From assembly GCF_900103665.1 (NCBI RefSeq), contig NZ_FNGY01000019.1, forward strand, positions 1 through 45,866: DNA of 45,866 nucleotides, given 5' to 3'. Positions 33,872 to 41,406 of this stretch are shown here, in pieces (position 1 is the first letter of the stretch; each line of letters starts with the position of its first letter). The translations under genes were made by a program, and so were the position numbers. The notes beneath the pieces are model-generated. The model saw only the letters and a list, made by a program, of their open reading frames with translations. It was not told where the DNA came from and ran no database searches. Source of the DNA: Pedobacter steynii. Lineage in GTDB: Bacteria; Bacteroidota; Bacteroidia; Sphingobacteriales; Sphingobacteriaceae.

Positions 33872-34717
33872 ATGACCTTAAGCCTTGGATTTTCCCCCTG
33901 CCCGAATGATACCTTTATCTTTGATGCCCTTATTCATCATAAAATCGATACCGAAGGATTAGATTTCAACGTATCATTCGACGATGTGGAAACCCTCAAT
34001 CAAAAGGCAATTAAAGGAGAACTGGACATTACCAAATTAAGTTTCCATGCTTTTGCTTACGTGTATGAACAATACGCTTTATTGGATGCCGGTAGTGCCT
34101 TAGGCTTCGGTGTCGGACCTTTATTAATTTCCAAAAACGAATGCCTGGCCAATCATCCGGACAACTTAAATAAAGACCTGAGGGTTGGAATACCAGGAAA
34201 ATATACCACAGCCAACTTCCTGTTAGGCATTGCCTTTCCCCATTTAGTCCAAAAGCAGGAAATGGTTTTCTCAGAGATTGAGCAGGCGGTTATTGACAAC
34301 CGCATAGACCTTGGCCTGATTATCCATGAAAACCGCTTTACTTATATGGACAAAGGGTTGCACAAGGTGATGGACCTGGGCAATTACTGGGAACAGTTAA
34401 CCGGATGTGCCATCCCTCTGGGCGGCATTGTGATCAACAGAAATCTGGACCAGGAGACCAAAGAAAAGGTAAACAGGATCTTGCGTAAGTCGGTGGAATA
34501 TGCTTTTGCCCATCCGAAATCAGGAATTGAGTTTATCAAACAACATTCCCAGGAAATGAGTGAAGAGGTCATGTACAAACACATTGAACTCTATGTCAAC
34601 AAATATTCCATTGACCTGGGGCCGGAAGGCCGGAAAGCAATCGATGTATTATTTACAATGGCACAGGAGAAAGGATTGATTCAACCGATTCAAAAAGACC
34701 TTTACCTGGTCCCTTAA
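33872..34717 (+). CDS. mqnD: 1,4-dihydroxy-6-naphthoate synthase
   Basis: Enzyme of 281 aa with a periplasmic-binding-protein-like fold, acting after MqnC to release 1,4-dihydroxy-6-naphthoate in futalosine-dependent menaquinone synthesis. The N-terminal SLGFSPCPNDTFIFDALIHHKID and ELDITKLSFHAFAYV are hallmark MqnD segments. The anion-site GVGPLLIS, VGIPGKYTTANFLL and LGLIIHENRFTY follow. No signal peptide is present, as expected for a cytoplasmic enzyme. With mqnB it shows that this organism uses the futalosine route. Its stop is 5 nt from the convergent NlpE-domain gene. Confidence 0.96.
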   Translation: MTLSLGFSPCPNDTFIFDALIHHKIDTEGLDFNVSFDDVETLNQKAIKGELDITKLSFHAFAYVYEQYALLDAGSALGFGVGPLLISKNECLANHPDNLNKDLRVGIPGKYTTANFLLGIAFPHLVQKQEMVFSEIEQAVIDNRIDLGLIIHENRFTYMDKGLHKVMDLGNYWEQLTGCAIPLGGIVINRNLDQETKEKVNRILRKSVEYAFAHPKSGIEFIKQHSQEMSEEVMYKHIELYVNKYSIDLGPEGRKAIDVLFTMAQEKGLIQPIQKDLYLVP

Positions 34718-34722
34718 AAGCC

Positions 34723-35100
34723 TTAATTACAAGGCCCGTCCGGAATTTCTTTAGTAATCTTCAAGAGTTTTGTCACCACCAGCGTGGAATCAAAATCTGC
34801 AGACACCATCAGGCTGTCGGATTTGATCACATGACATTCTACTTCGATATATACCGGCTCGTAAGGTTTTTCAAAATTGAAATTGCTGTAAGCGAGTTCC
34901 AGTGTCTTGGCACTATCGGCCACCCAGTATTCGTTTCCCTCCTCGCAATCTGTAAAAGATTTCATCTCAGGACCATAGGTATATAGCCCCTTAATTACCC
35001 GGCTTGTACGTTTTTCAACAGATACAGGTTTGGTATTACAGGCTACGATGACAACAGCCAATAAAATCAACAGGGGTAATGGTTTTATAGATATATTCAT
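34723..35100 (-). CDS. Lipoprotein with an NlpE C-terminal-like OB domain
   Basis: Lipoprotein of 125 aa. The signal peptide ends LLAVVIVAC (Cys21). The remainder GLYTYGPEMKSFTDCEEG, EYWVADS, LELAY and PVYIEVECHV resembles the C-terminal OB-fold of E. coli NlpE (GMYFYMAD..FTDC..G). The NlpE N-terminal copper-site domain is missing. Cysteines in FTDCEEG and near the end (GPCN) could form a disulfide. NlpE senses faulty lipoprotein trafficking and surface contact in enterobacteria; a comparable role here is only inference. The gene starts 4 nt after the Lol-type permease stop, as last member of the long operon. Confidence 0.72.
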   Translation of the reverse strand: MNISIKPLPLLILLAVVIVACNTKPVSVEKRTSRVIKGLYTYGPEMKSFTDCEEGNEYWVADSAKTLELAYSNFNFEKPYEPVYIEVECHVIKSDSLMVSADFDSTLVVTKLLKITKEIPDGPCN

Positions 35101-35104
35101 GATG

Positions 35105-36337
35105 TTAGAGATCTTGATTTAAATGGTCTATTTTCTTCACGCTCAGATTAGATGACAAAGCTGATGCCATAAAAGAAAATACCGTTACTGTTAAAAATAC
35201 TAATAAAAAATCCATCCATTTTAAGCCAATCGGATAGCCATTGGTGAGGATCGGATTGTCTTGCGCCATTTTGACAAAGCCGAATTCCTGTTGAAGCAGA
35301 CAGAAAACCAGTCCGGCGATCAGACCCAATATACATCCTGTCATGGTGATCATCATCCCTTCCAGCAGAAAGATCCTTTTGATCAGGCTCTTACCTGCCC
35401 CAAGGCTACTTAAAACGGCAATATCTTTCAATTTATCAATCACCAGCATCGTCAATGAACCGATGATATTAAAGATAGCAATAATTAAAACAAAAGTCAG
35501 GATGATATAAACGGCCCATTTTTCGGAACCCAATATATTGTGTAGTGCTGTATTTTGTTCAATCCGGTCTTTCACCAGGAAACCTTCCCCGATTTCTTTT
35601 TCCACGCTGGATTTAAACTTATCCGCATTGACGCCCTTATTTAAAAGGATTTCTATGGAGGAGACTTTCTGCGGCTCTTCCAATAACTTCCTCGCAAATG
35701 CCAAAGGCACTACCGCCACATTGTCAAAATCCTGCTGCACTTCAAAAACCCCTGAAACAGGAATGGAGAGCACCGTAAAATCATCGCCCGGATTTAAAGA
35801 GCTCGTTGACCTTCCCTTTTTTGGAGAATACACCTGTAAAGGAAGAAAAGGATCTGTGGTATTCACCATCAGAAAATTCTGAATGGCAGAACCAATCACA
35901 GCAAAATGGCCGCTGGGGTTATCCAATATAAAATGACCGTCGATAATGGTGCTATCCAGGCTTTTATTTTTTAAATAATCAGGGCTTACCCCTTTGATCA
36001 GCCCTACAGACTGTTTATCGTTATATCGGAGCAGCGCATTTTCTGAAAGGACTTCCACATAAGAGTAAATACCTTCTGCTTTCTTCAACTGGTTAAAATA
36101 AACGGTATTGGGCTCAAAAGTTTTCCCTTTTACCGGCATGATGACCAGCTGTGGGGTCATGGTATTGAACATTTTCAAAACCAGGTCTTCCAAACCGTTA
36201 AAGGCCGACAATATGATGATCAATGCAGCACTTCCCACAAACACCCCTACCACAGAAATTGCGGAGATGATGTTAATCGCATTGGTAGATTTCTTTGCAA
36301 AAAGATACCTGCGGGCTATGTAAAAGGCTGTATTCAA
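35105..36337 (-). CDS. LolC/LolE-like lipoprotein-releasing ABC transporter permease
   Basis: Inner-membrane permease of 410 aa with the MacB-core/FtsX layout. TM1 is near residues 20-50 (NIISAISVVGVFVGSAALIIILS). A large periplasmic domain spans about 55-265. Three C-terminal helices lie near 275-300, 320-350 and 375-400. The N-terminal FYIARRYLFAKKSTNAINIIS and the start of the periplasmic part (LSAFNGLEDLVLKMF) are typical of LolC/E, which extracts lipoproteins from the inner membrane with the ATPase LolD. LolD is not in the window, so a homodimer with an unlinked ATPase is likely. It is 14 nt downstream of the MBL gene and 4 nt upstream of the NlpE-domain gene. Confidence 0.88.
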   Translation of the reverse strand: MNTAFYIARRYLFAKKSTNAINIISAISVVGVFVGSAALIIILSAFNGLEDLVLKMFNTMTPQLVIMPVKGKTFEPNTVYFNQLKKAEGIYSYVEVLSENALLRYNDKQSVGLIKGVSPDYLKNKSLDSTIIDGHFILDNPSGHFAVIGSAIQNFLMVNTTDPFLPLQVYSPKKGRSTSSLNPGDDFTVLSIPVSGVFEVQQDFDNVAVVPLAFARKLLEEPQKVSSIEILLNKGVNADKFKSSVEKEIGEGFLVKDRIEQNTALHNILGSEKWAVYIILTFVLIIAIFNIIGSLTMLVIDKLKDIAVLSSLGAGKSLIKRIFLLEGMMITMTGCILGLIAGLVFCLLQQEFGFVKMAQDNPILTNGYPIGLKWMDFLLVFLTVTVFSFMASALSSNLSVKKIDHLNQDL

Positions 36338-36351
36338 ATCTATTCAGGTAA

Positions 36352-36993
36352 TTAAGACTGTAAAAAAGGATTGTGTTGTTTTTCGAAACCGATGGTCGTA
36401 GACTGGCCATGTCCCGGATAAACGGTGCAATCATCAGGCAATATAAACAAGTTATTCCTTATGCTATTGATCAATTGCGAATGATTTCCACCAGGAAGGT
36501 CTGTACGGCCGATACTGGTATAGAAAAGCACATCTCCACCGATCAGGAAATTATCTGCTGCTGCATAGAAACACAAATGGGCAGGGGAATGACCAGGTGC
36601 AAAGATCAGTTCCAGCTGACTGTGTCCGAATTTAACCGTTCCAGTCTCTCCAAGGAAGACTTCCGGCTCCGGAGAAAGCTCATAATGGAAACCCATCTGA
36701 GGTGCATATCCGGGAACAGCCTGCAGGATTTGCAGCTCTCCGGCATGAAACTGAGGCTTCAGGCTCCAGTTGTCAAAAACAAACTTATTTCCCAGAACAT
36801 GGTCAATATGGCAATGTGTATTTAAAAGCAACACCGGTTTCAGTTTATTGTCTTTGATGAAACGAACCAATTGATTTTGCTCCTCAGCATCATACATTCC
36901 AGGATCAATAATCACACATTCTGAGGTTTCATCGAACAATACATAGGTATTTTCACGGTATGGATTAAAAGCAAACTGCTGAATACTGATCAT
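36352..36993 (-). CDS. MBL-fold metallo-hydrolase (glyoxalase II-like)
   Basis: Hydrolase of 213 aa. The metal motif THCHIDH is at residues 59-65 (His60, His62, Asp64, His65). Further ligands are the His in FAPGHSPAHLCFY, the Asp in LIGGDVLFYTSIGRTDLPGG and the His in VYPGHGQSTTIG. The layout matches YcbL/glyoxalase-II-like cytoplasmic thioesterases. The substrate is not determined; hydroxyacylglutathione is unlikely in a lineage that usually lacks glutathione. It lies between gldD (22 nt upstream) and the Lol-type permease (14 nt downstream) within the operon. Confidence 0.88.
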   Translation of the reverse strand: MISIQQFAFNPYRENTYVLFDETSECVIIDPGMYDAEEQNQLVRFIKDNKLKPVLLLNTHCHIDHVLGNKFVFDNWSLKPQFHAGELQILQAVPGYAPQMGFHYELSPEPEVFLGETGTVKFGHSQLELIFAPGHSPAHLCFYAAADNFLIGGDVLFYTSIGRTDLPGGNHSQLINSIRNNLFILPDDCTVYPGHGQSTTIGFEKQHNPFLQS

Positions 36994-37015
36994 AAAATTT
37001 AAATATTAAAAGGTA

Positions 37016-37600
37016 TTAATTTTTCCATTTGAAGGTATTGATCATTCGGTCAATGTCCTTTTTTATAAAAGTGACCACTGGCTGAATCGAGTCATATTGC
37101 GGCCGTTCATTAAAATACAAAGCGCCACGAAAATAATGCTTCACACTATCTGTCAAAAAGAACTGTACCGAGGAAGCCGTATTTCCTTCTATGGCATAAT
37201 ATATTCCATATACTTTCTTCTCCGGGTAACTGATCAGCTTCTGATCGATCGCGTTGGCCTTCACGGTATGTTTAAAAGCAAATGTCCTGGCATCTTCTAC
37301 CAGTCCTTCATACTCCTTTTTCGAGGAAACATCGTAATAGGTCAGGTGTAGCCGTGCGTTAAACTGAGGAAAGGAAAGGTTGTTCCAGCAAGGCTGAGTA
37401 TCTTTACTACTGTCCGGGTTTAAACTCGCATATACCGGGTAATCGAAAGAAAAAGCACATCCCCCGTCATAATTTTTGTAGGCCTTCTTTGGAAAATCAA
37501 TGTGAAAATACCCCCTTGGTTTTGGTGCATAGTCATTGCTATGACAAGCAGAGAAAGCCAATATGATGGCAAAAAGGCAAACTGGAAGGTATTTTTTCAT
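37016..37600 (-). CDS. gldD: Gliding motility lipoprotein GldD
   Basis: Lipoprotein of 194 aa with signal ending ILAFSAC (Cys19). The body PKPRGYFHIDFPKKAYKNYD, CAFSFDYPVY, CWNNLSFPQFNARLHLTYYDV and the GIYYAIEGNTASSVQFFLTDSVKHYFRGALYF stretch are diagnostic of GldD, which is needed for gliding in Flavobacterium johnsoniae. It is found also in many non-gliding Bacteroidota, so motility is not implied. The precise role is unknown. It starts 1 nt after aroE, implying translational coupling. Confidence 0.93.
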   Translation of the reverse strand: MKKYLPVCLFAIILAFSACHSNDYAPKPRGYFHIDFPKKAYKNYDGGCAFSFDYPVYASLNPDSSKDTQPCWNNLSFPQFNARLHLTYYDVSSKKEYEGLVEDARTFAFKHTVKANAIDQKLISYPEKKVYGIYYAIEGNTASSVQFFLTDSVKHYFRGALYFNERPQYDSIQPVVTFIKKDIDRMINTFKWKN

Positions 37601-37601
37601 A

Positions 37602-38345
37602 TTAAGAATTCCAAATATACCAGGAACGTTCTGCCTGAAGATATAACATTTCTAATCCATTTTTAATGGCTGCACCGCGGGCACTGGCCTCGGCCAGAAA
37701 TTTTGTCACATCAGGATTGTACACCAGGTCATAGGCCAGGTGACGGTCCGATACAAATTCATAAGGGATTTCCGGATAAGTATCCGGATTCGGCGACATG
37801 CCCAATGGCGTGGTGTTCACCAACAAGGTATGTTCCTTAAGGATTTGTTCAGTTACCTCTTCATACAAAATACTGCTGTCTGTAGGCTTCCTTGTCACAA
37901 TCAGGAAAGAAATCCCCAGCTTATTCAACACATATTTAATGGCTTTTGCCGCGCCTCCATCTCCGAAAATCAGGGCTTTGGTATGGTGTTCCTTCAGAAA
38001 AGGCTTCAAAGATTCTTCAAATCCATAAGCATCAGTATTGTATCCTTTGAATATTGCTTTTCCGTTTTCTCTACGGATATCGATGCAATTGACTGCTCCG
38101 ATTTTTGCCGCAGCATCATCGAGGTCTTTTACATACGCCAAAACACTTACTTTATAGGGAATGGTGACATTTATCCCGTAAATCTCTTCATCAGAAGAGA
38201 TCAGGTCAGGGAAAATTTCAATATTATCTATCGGATACAGCTCATATTGACAATTGTCAATATGTTCCTGTACGAATTTCTCTGTAAAGTGCTTCTTTGA
38301 AAAGGAATGTGATAATGGGTAACCAATTAAGCCGTATTTCTTCAT
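37602..38345 (-). CDS. aroE: Shikimate dehydrogenase
   Basis: NADPH-dependent enzyme of 247 aa that reduces 3-dehydroshikimate in aromatic amino-acid synthesis. The N-terminal substrate site is IGYPLSHSFSKKHF. Catalytic Lys65 is in NVTIPYK, and Asp105 is in GYNTDAYGF. The Rossmann motif is LIFGDGGAAKAIKYVL, and VNTTPLGMSPNPD follows. It is slightly short (family about 270 aa) but complete. In the operon it lies 16 nt after comA and 1 nt before gldD. Confidence 0.96.
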   Translation of the reverse strand: MKKYGLIGYPLSHSFSKKHFTEKFVQEHIDNCQYELYPIDNIEIFPDLISSDEEIYGINVTIPYKVSVLAYVKDLDDAAAKIGAVNCIDIRRENGKAIFKGYNTDAYGFEESLKPFLKEHHTKALIFGDGGAAKAIKYVLNKLGISFLIVTRKPTDSSILYEEVTEQILKEHTLLVNTTPLGMSPNPDTYPEIPYEFVSDRHLAYDLVYNPDVTKFLAEASARGAAIKNGLEMLYLQAERSWYIWNS

Positions 38346-38361
38346 TTGTATAAATGTACGA

Positions 38362-39141
38362 TTACAATTTATCCAAATTTAAAAAATGATCAAAAGTATC
38401 ACCTCTTAAACCCAAACGGATGGTTTCCAAAGGAATCGTTTCCGCCGGTGCGATATTTCCAAGGTTTACATTTGCTCCTAAAAGCTTGATAAACCATACC
38501 TGTTGTTCCTTTTGCGGAGCTTCCCAGATGATGGTTTCTTCGGGGATTTGTGTCAGAATCTCATCTACTAATCCCTCTCTCACCTCTCCTGAACCTCTGT
38601 AAATGCCTACATTTCCACCTTCCCGGGCTTCGGCAATTACTTTCCATGAACCGGCTTCAATTTCCGCATTCATCAATTTGATCCATTTGTAAGGAGCGAA
38701 AATCTTAGCTGCATCTTTAGATCCAACTTCCGAAATTACCGTTACCTGCGTGGATAATTTCCTGATGAACTCGCATTTAAGGTCGTGTTCAATCGTAATA
38801 GAGCCATCGGAAACTTCAGCATACTCCATATTGAACTGATCCAGCACTCTTCGGTAATCGTCAAACTGATTACGGATGGCAAATGCTTCGAATAATGTCC
38901 CTCCAAAATAGGTAGGAATTCCTGCATCTCTGTAAATCGCCAGCTTTTCTTTTAGATTAGGGGTAACAAATGAGGTTGCCCAGCCAAGTTTTACGATATC
39001 AGTATGTACTCCGGCAACCTCTATAAAATCTTCGGTTTGCCTTAAGCTTAGTCCTTTATCCATGACCATTGTAATGCCTTTACTTCTTGGCTTTACTGAT
39101 CTTTCGGGTATATTATTTAATGGGTAGTTCATATTGCTCAC
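38362..39141 (-). CDS. Phosphosulfolactate synthase family protein (ComA-like)
   Basis: Protein of 259 aa with a TIM-barrel fold. Recognisable ComA segments are PRSKGITMVMDKG, DIVKLGWATSF, YFGGTLFEAF, YAEVSDGSI and VISEVGSKD; GLRGDTFDHF closes the chain. In methanogens ComA adds sulfite to phosphoenolpyruvate in coenzyme M synthesis. Bacteroidota do not make coenzyme M, but homologues are widespread, and a link to sulfonate metabolism such as cysteate for sulfonolipids is possible (inference). An ATG three codons in is an alternative start. The gene lies 16 nt before aroE and 58 nt after the TPR gene. Confidence 0.88.
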   Translation of the reverse strand: MSNMNYPLNNIPERSVKPRSKGITMVMDKGLSLRQTEDFIEVAGVHTDIVKLGWATSFVTPNLKEKLAIYRDAGIPTYFGGTLFEAFAIRNQFDDYRRVLDQFNMEYAEVSDGSITIEHDLKCEFIRKLSTQVTVISEVGSKDAAKIFAPYKWIKLMNAEIEAGSWKVIAEAREGGNVGIYRGSGEVREGLVDEILTQIPEETIIWEAPQKEQQVWFIKLLGANVNLGNIAPAETIPLETIRLGLRGDTFDHFLNLDKL

Positions 39142-39199
39142 AAAGGTGGAAAAAAAACGGACAGTTTTTATCAGCTATTTCTAATAAAAAATGGTACAA

Positions 39200-40603
39200 T
39201 TATTTAACATAACGGTTAATTACTTCTATTATTGAGCCGTTGTCCTGCAATTGTGGTAAATATTCAAATAAAATGTAATGCTTATCCGGATCGGTCACCA
39301 ATGCGGTTTCCAGATAGGCGAGCGCATCGTTCTTTTCTCCCAAAGCAAACAGGTAAGCCACCATACGGTAATACAGCTCTGCGGCATCCGGATTGTTCTT
39401 GATTCCATCTAAAATGGTCTCCGAAGCTTCCAGCAACCTCCCTTGCTCATACAATACCGTAGAAAAATCCAACCAGGCTTCTATATCCACCGGATTAAAT
39501 TCCAGCACTTTATAATAAGCTTCAATAGATTGTTCTATCTGTCCGAGTTTATAATAGGCATCCGCCATAGCGAACCAGAAATCCGGATTTTCCCCATCAA
39601 GCTCTAAAGCTTTACGGTAAAAATGAAGCGATTCAAAATAGCGTTCTTCAAAATTCAGCGTCACACCGATCCCAAACCAGGCATCAGCCATCTTATGGTC
39701 CATCTTCACCGATTTCTTATAATACGCACGGGCTTCGTCCATATGCTCCAGCTTTTCATAGCATTCCCCGATTGCACAATACGTATCTGCATTAGGTGGT
39801 TCATACTCAAAAGTCTGTTTATAGACCTCAATAGCCTCGGCATAACGGTCCAGTTGAACCAATGCATTTCCTTTATTGTAATAAGCGGAAGCAAAGTTAT
39901 CCTTAATCAGAATGGCATAATCATAGGCATCAATCGCTTTTTCAAAGAGATCGAGCTTATGGTAAGAATTGGCCAGGTTATACCATGCGGCATAAGAATA
40001 AGGATCGTTGTCGATATATTCCTGGTAAAACTGAATACTTTCCTCCTGTTTGTCTAAGATATCATAACAAAATGCCAGCTCATATAAGCCGTCTTTGTTT
40101 TCCATATTCTGCTCCAGACTTTGCTTGATATAAACGATGGCCTGTTCATAATCGAGCATATTCTGATAGACATAAGCAATCTGTAACAGAATCTCATCTG
40201 TAGTTTCCGCGAAACCCAAAGCGATCTGAAAATTATCCAGTGCTTCCGAATAACGTTCCAGACTGTTATAGATATTTCCGCGTAAAATATAGATCTCTGC
40301 TTCTGAAGCCTCCAGCATCTCGGCCTTTTGCAAAGCGAGAAATGCCCTTTCCGTCTGGTCGGTCACAAAGAACAATTGCGCCTGTTTTACCAGGAAGACC
40401 GCCGCATAAGGGTGTTGGTTTAGGGCGTACTCAATTACCTGAAGTGCCTTGACAGGATCACTCTTGTCAATGTAATAATCAATAATATTTTCAAAAGCCT
40501 GGGCATCAAAAAAGTATTGATCCTCGTTACGTATCATCTCCTCGTAACGTTCTACCGAACGTTGCGCGTCATCACTAAAATCAAATAAAAACTCCTCTTC
40601 CAT
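39200..40603 (-). CDS. Tetratricopeptide-repeat protein
   Basis: Protein of 467 aa made almost wholly of about 11-12 TPR units of 34 residues, with repeated W-x2-(L/I)A/G-x-Y-x-KL and A-x-EAIEVY/ALD helices (for example AAWYNLANSYHKLDLFEKAIDAY). It is acidic, has no signal peptide and carries no other domain, so it is a cytoplasmic protein-protein interaction scaffold. It is probably the first gene of the seven-gene operon ending at 34723. Partners are unknown. Confidence 0.9.
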   Translation of the reverse strand: MEEEFLFDFSDDAQRSVERYEEMIRNEDQYFFDAQAFENIIDYYIDKSDPVKALQVIEYALNQHPYAAVFLVKQAQLFFVTDQTERAFLALQKAEMLEASEAEIYILRGNIYNSLERYSEALDNFQIALGFAETTDEILLQIAYVYQNMLDYEQAIVYIKQSLEQNMENKDGLYELAFCYDILDKQEESIQFYQEYIDNDPYSYAAWYNLANSYHKLDLFEKAIDAYDYAILIKDNFASAYYNKGNALVQLDRYAEAIEVYKQTFEYEPPNADTYCAIGECYEKLEHMDEARAYYKKSVKMDHKMADAWFGIGVTLNFEERYFESLHFYRKALELDGENPDFWFAMADAYYKLGQIEQSIEAYYKVLEFNPVDIEAWLDFSTVLYEQGRLLEASETILDGIKNNPDAAELYYRMVAYLFALGEKNDALAYLETALVTDPDKHYILFEYLPQLQDNGSIIEVINRYVK

Positions 40604-40849
40604 GTCGCGAATAATTAAAGAACAGATCCCATATTTTTAAAACACAATATAAGTTTACAACATTTATGAATAGCATAAACGAAATAATTTTCAACATACA
40701 CACACCCGCGCCCCTAAATGACTGATAATATTAATTTTAGCAAAAGCGTCGGGAGAAATTAGCTGACTTATTTTTTTGCATAGAGATAATGATCTGAATT
40801 ATAATGCAAAATAACATAACTTTAATTGAAAACCAGTAAAATTCAAGTC

Positions 40850-41317
40850 ATGAAAAAATATAGCGGTCTGACTTTCTTCCTATTGATCTTCTTTTTTAGT
40901 GCCGCTGCGCAGGAAAACAAGGCCGAAGAAGCACTTATTAAACAATGCATAAATCAACTTTTTGAAGGAATGAAAAAGGGAGATAGCAGCCTTACGCACA
41001 CCTCGTTCTCCGATCAATGTATCATGCAGACCATTGCGACGCCTAAAAATGAAGCCCCGATCGTAAAAACCACCAGCCTTAGTGATTTCCTTAGATTTAT
41101 TGGAAGTCCACATAAAGAACGCTTTGATGAGCGGATTGTATTTACCAAAATCCTGATTGATGGCCATCTTGCCAGCGTATGGACGGATTATAAGTTTTAT
41201 GTAGATGATCAATTTAGCCACTGTGGCGTAAATTCATTCCAGCTTTTCAAAGGTAAGGATGGCTGGAAAGTGATTTACATTATAGATACCCGCAGAAAAG
41301 AAAATTGCGGAGCTTAA
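40850..41317 (+). CDS. Secreted NTF2-like (SnoaL/DUF4440-type) protein
   Basis: Protein of 155 aa. The signal peptide covers about 1-20 (FFFSAAAQ). A compact alpha+beta domain follows with the NTF2-like pattern: helix EEALIKQCINQLFEGMKKGD, then strands HLASVWTDYKFYVDD, FQLFKGKDGWKVIYIIDTRRKE. No catalytic residues can be assigned. The frame is open eight codons upstream from a TTG, but the ATG at 40850 gives a proper signal peptide. A weak TAACTTTA box is at 40817-40824. The gene appears monocistronic; the ALDH gene begins 89 nt later. Confidence 0.75.
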   Translation: MKKYSGLTFFLLIFFFSAAAQENKAEEALIKQCINQLFEGMKKGDSSLTHTSFSDQCIMQTIATPKNEAPIVKTTSLSDFLRFIGSPHKERFDERIVFTKILIDGHLASVWTDYKFYVDDQFSHCGVNSFQLFKGKDGWKVIYIIDTRRKENCGA

Positions 41318-41406
41318 GGTGACATTCCTTCCATTATTTTTTGTTGATTTGTAATATTACATGACAGCTCTTGCTAGCATTATTATCATTAAAAAACCAA
41401 ATATTA

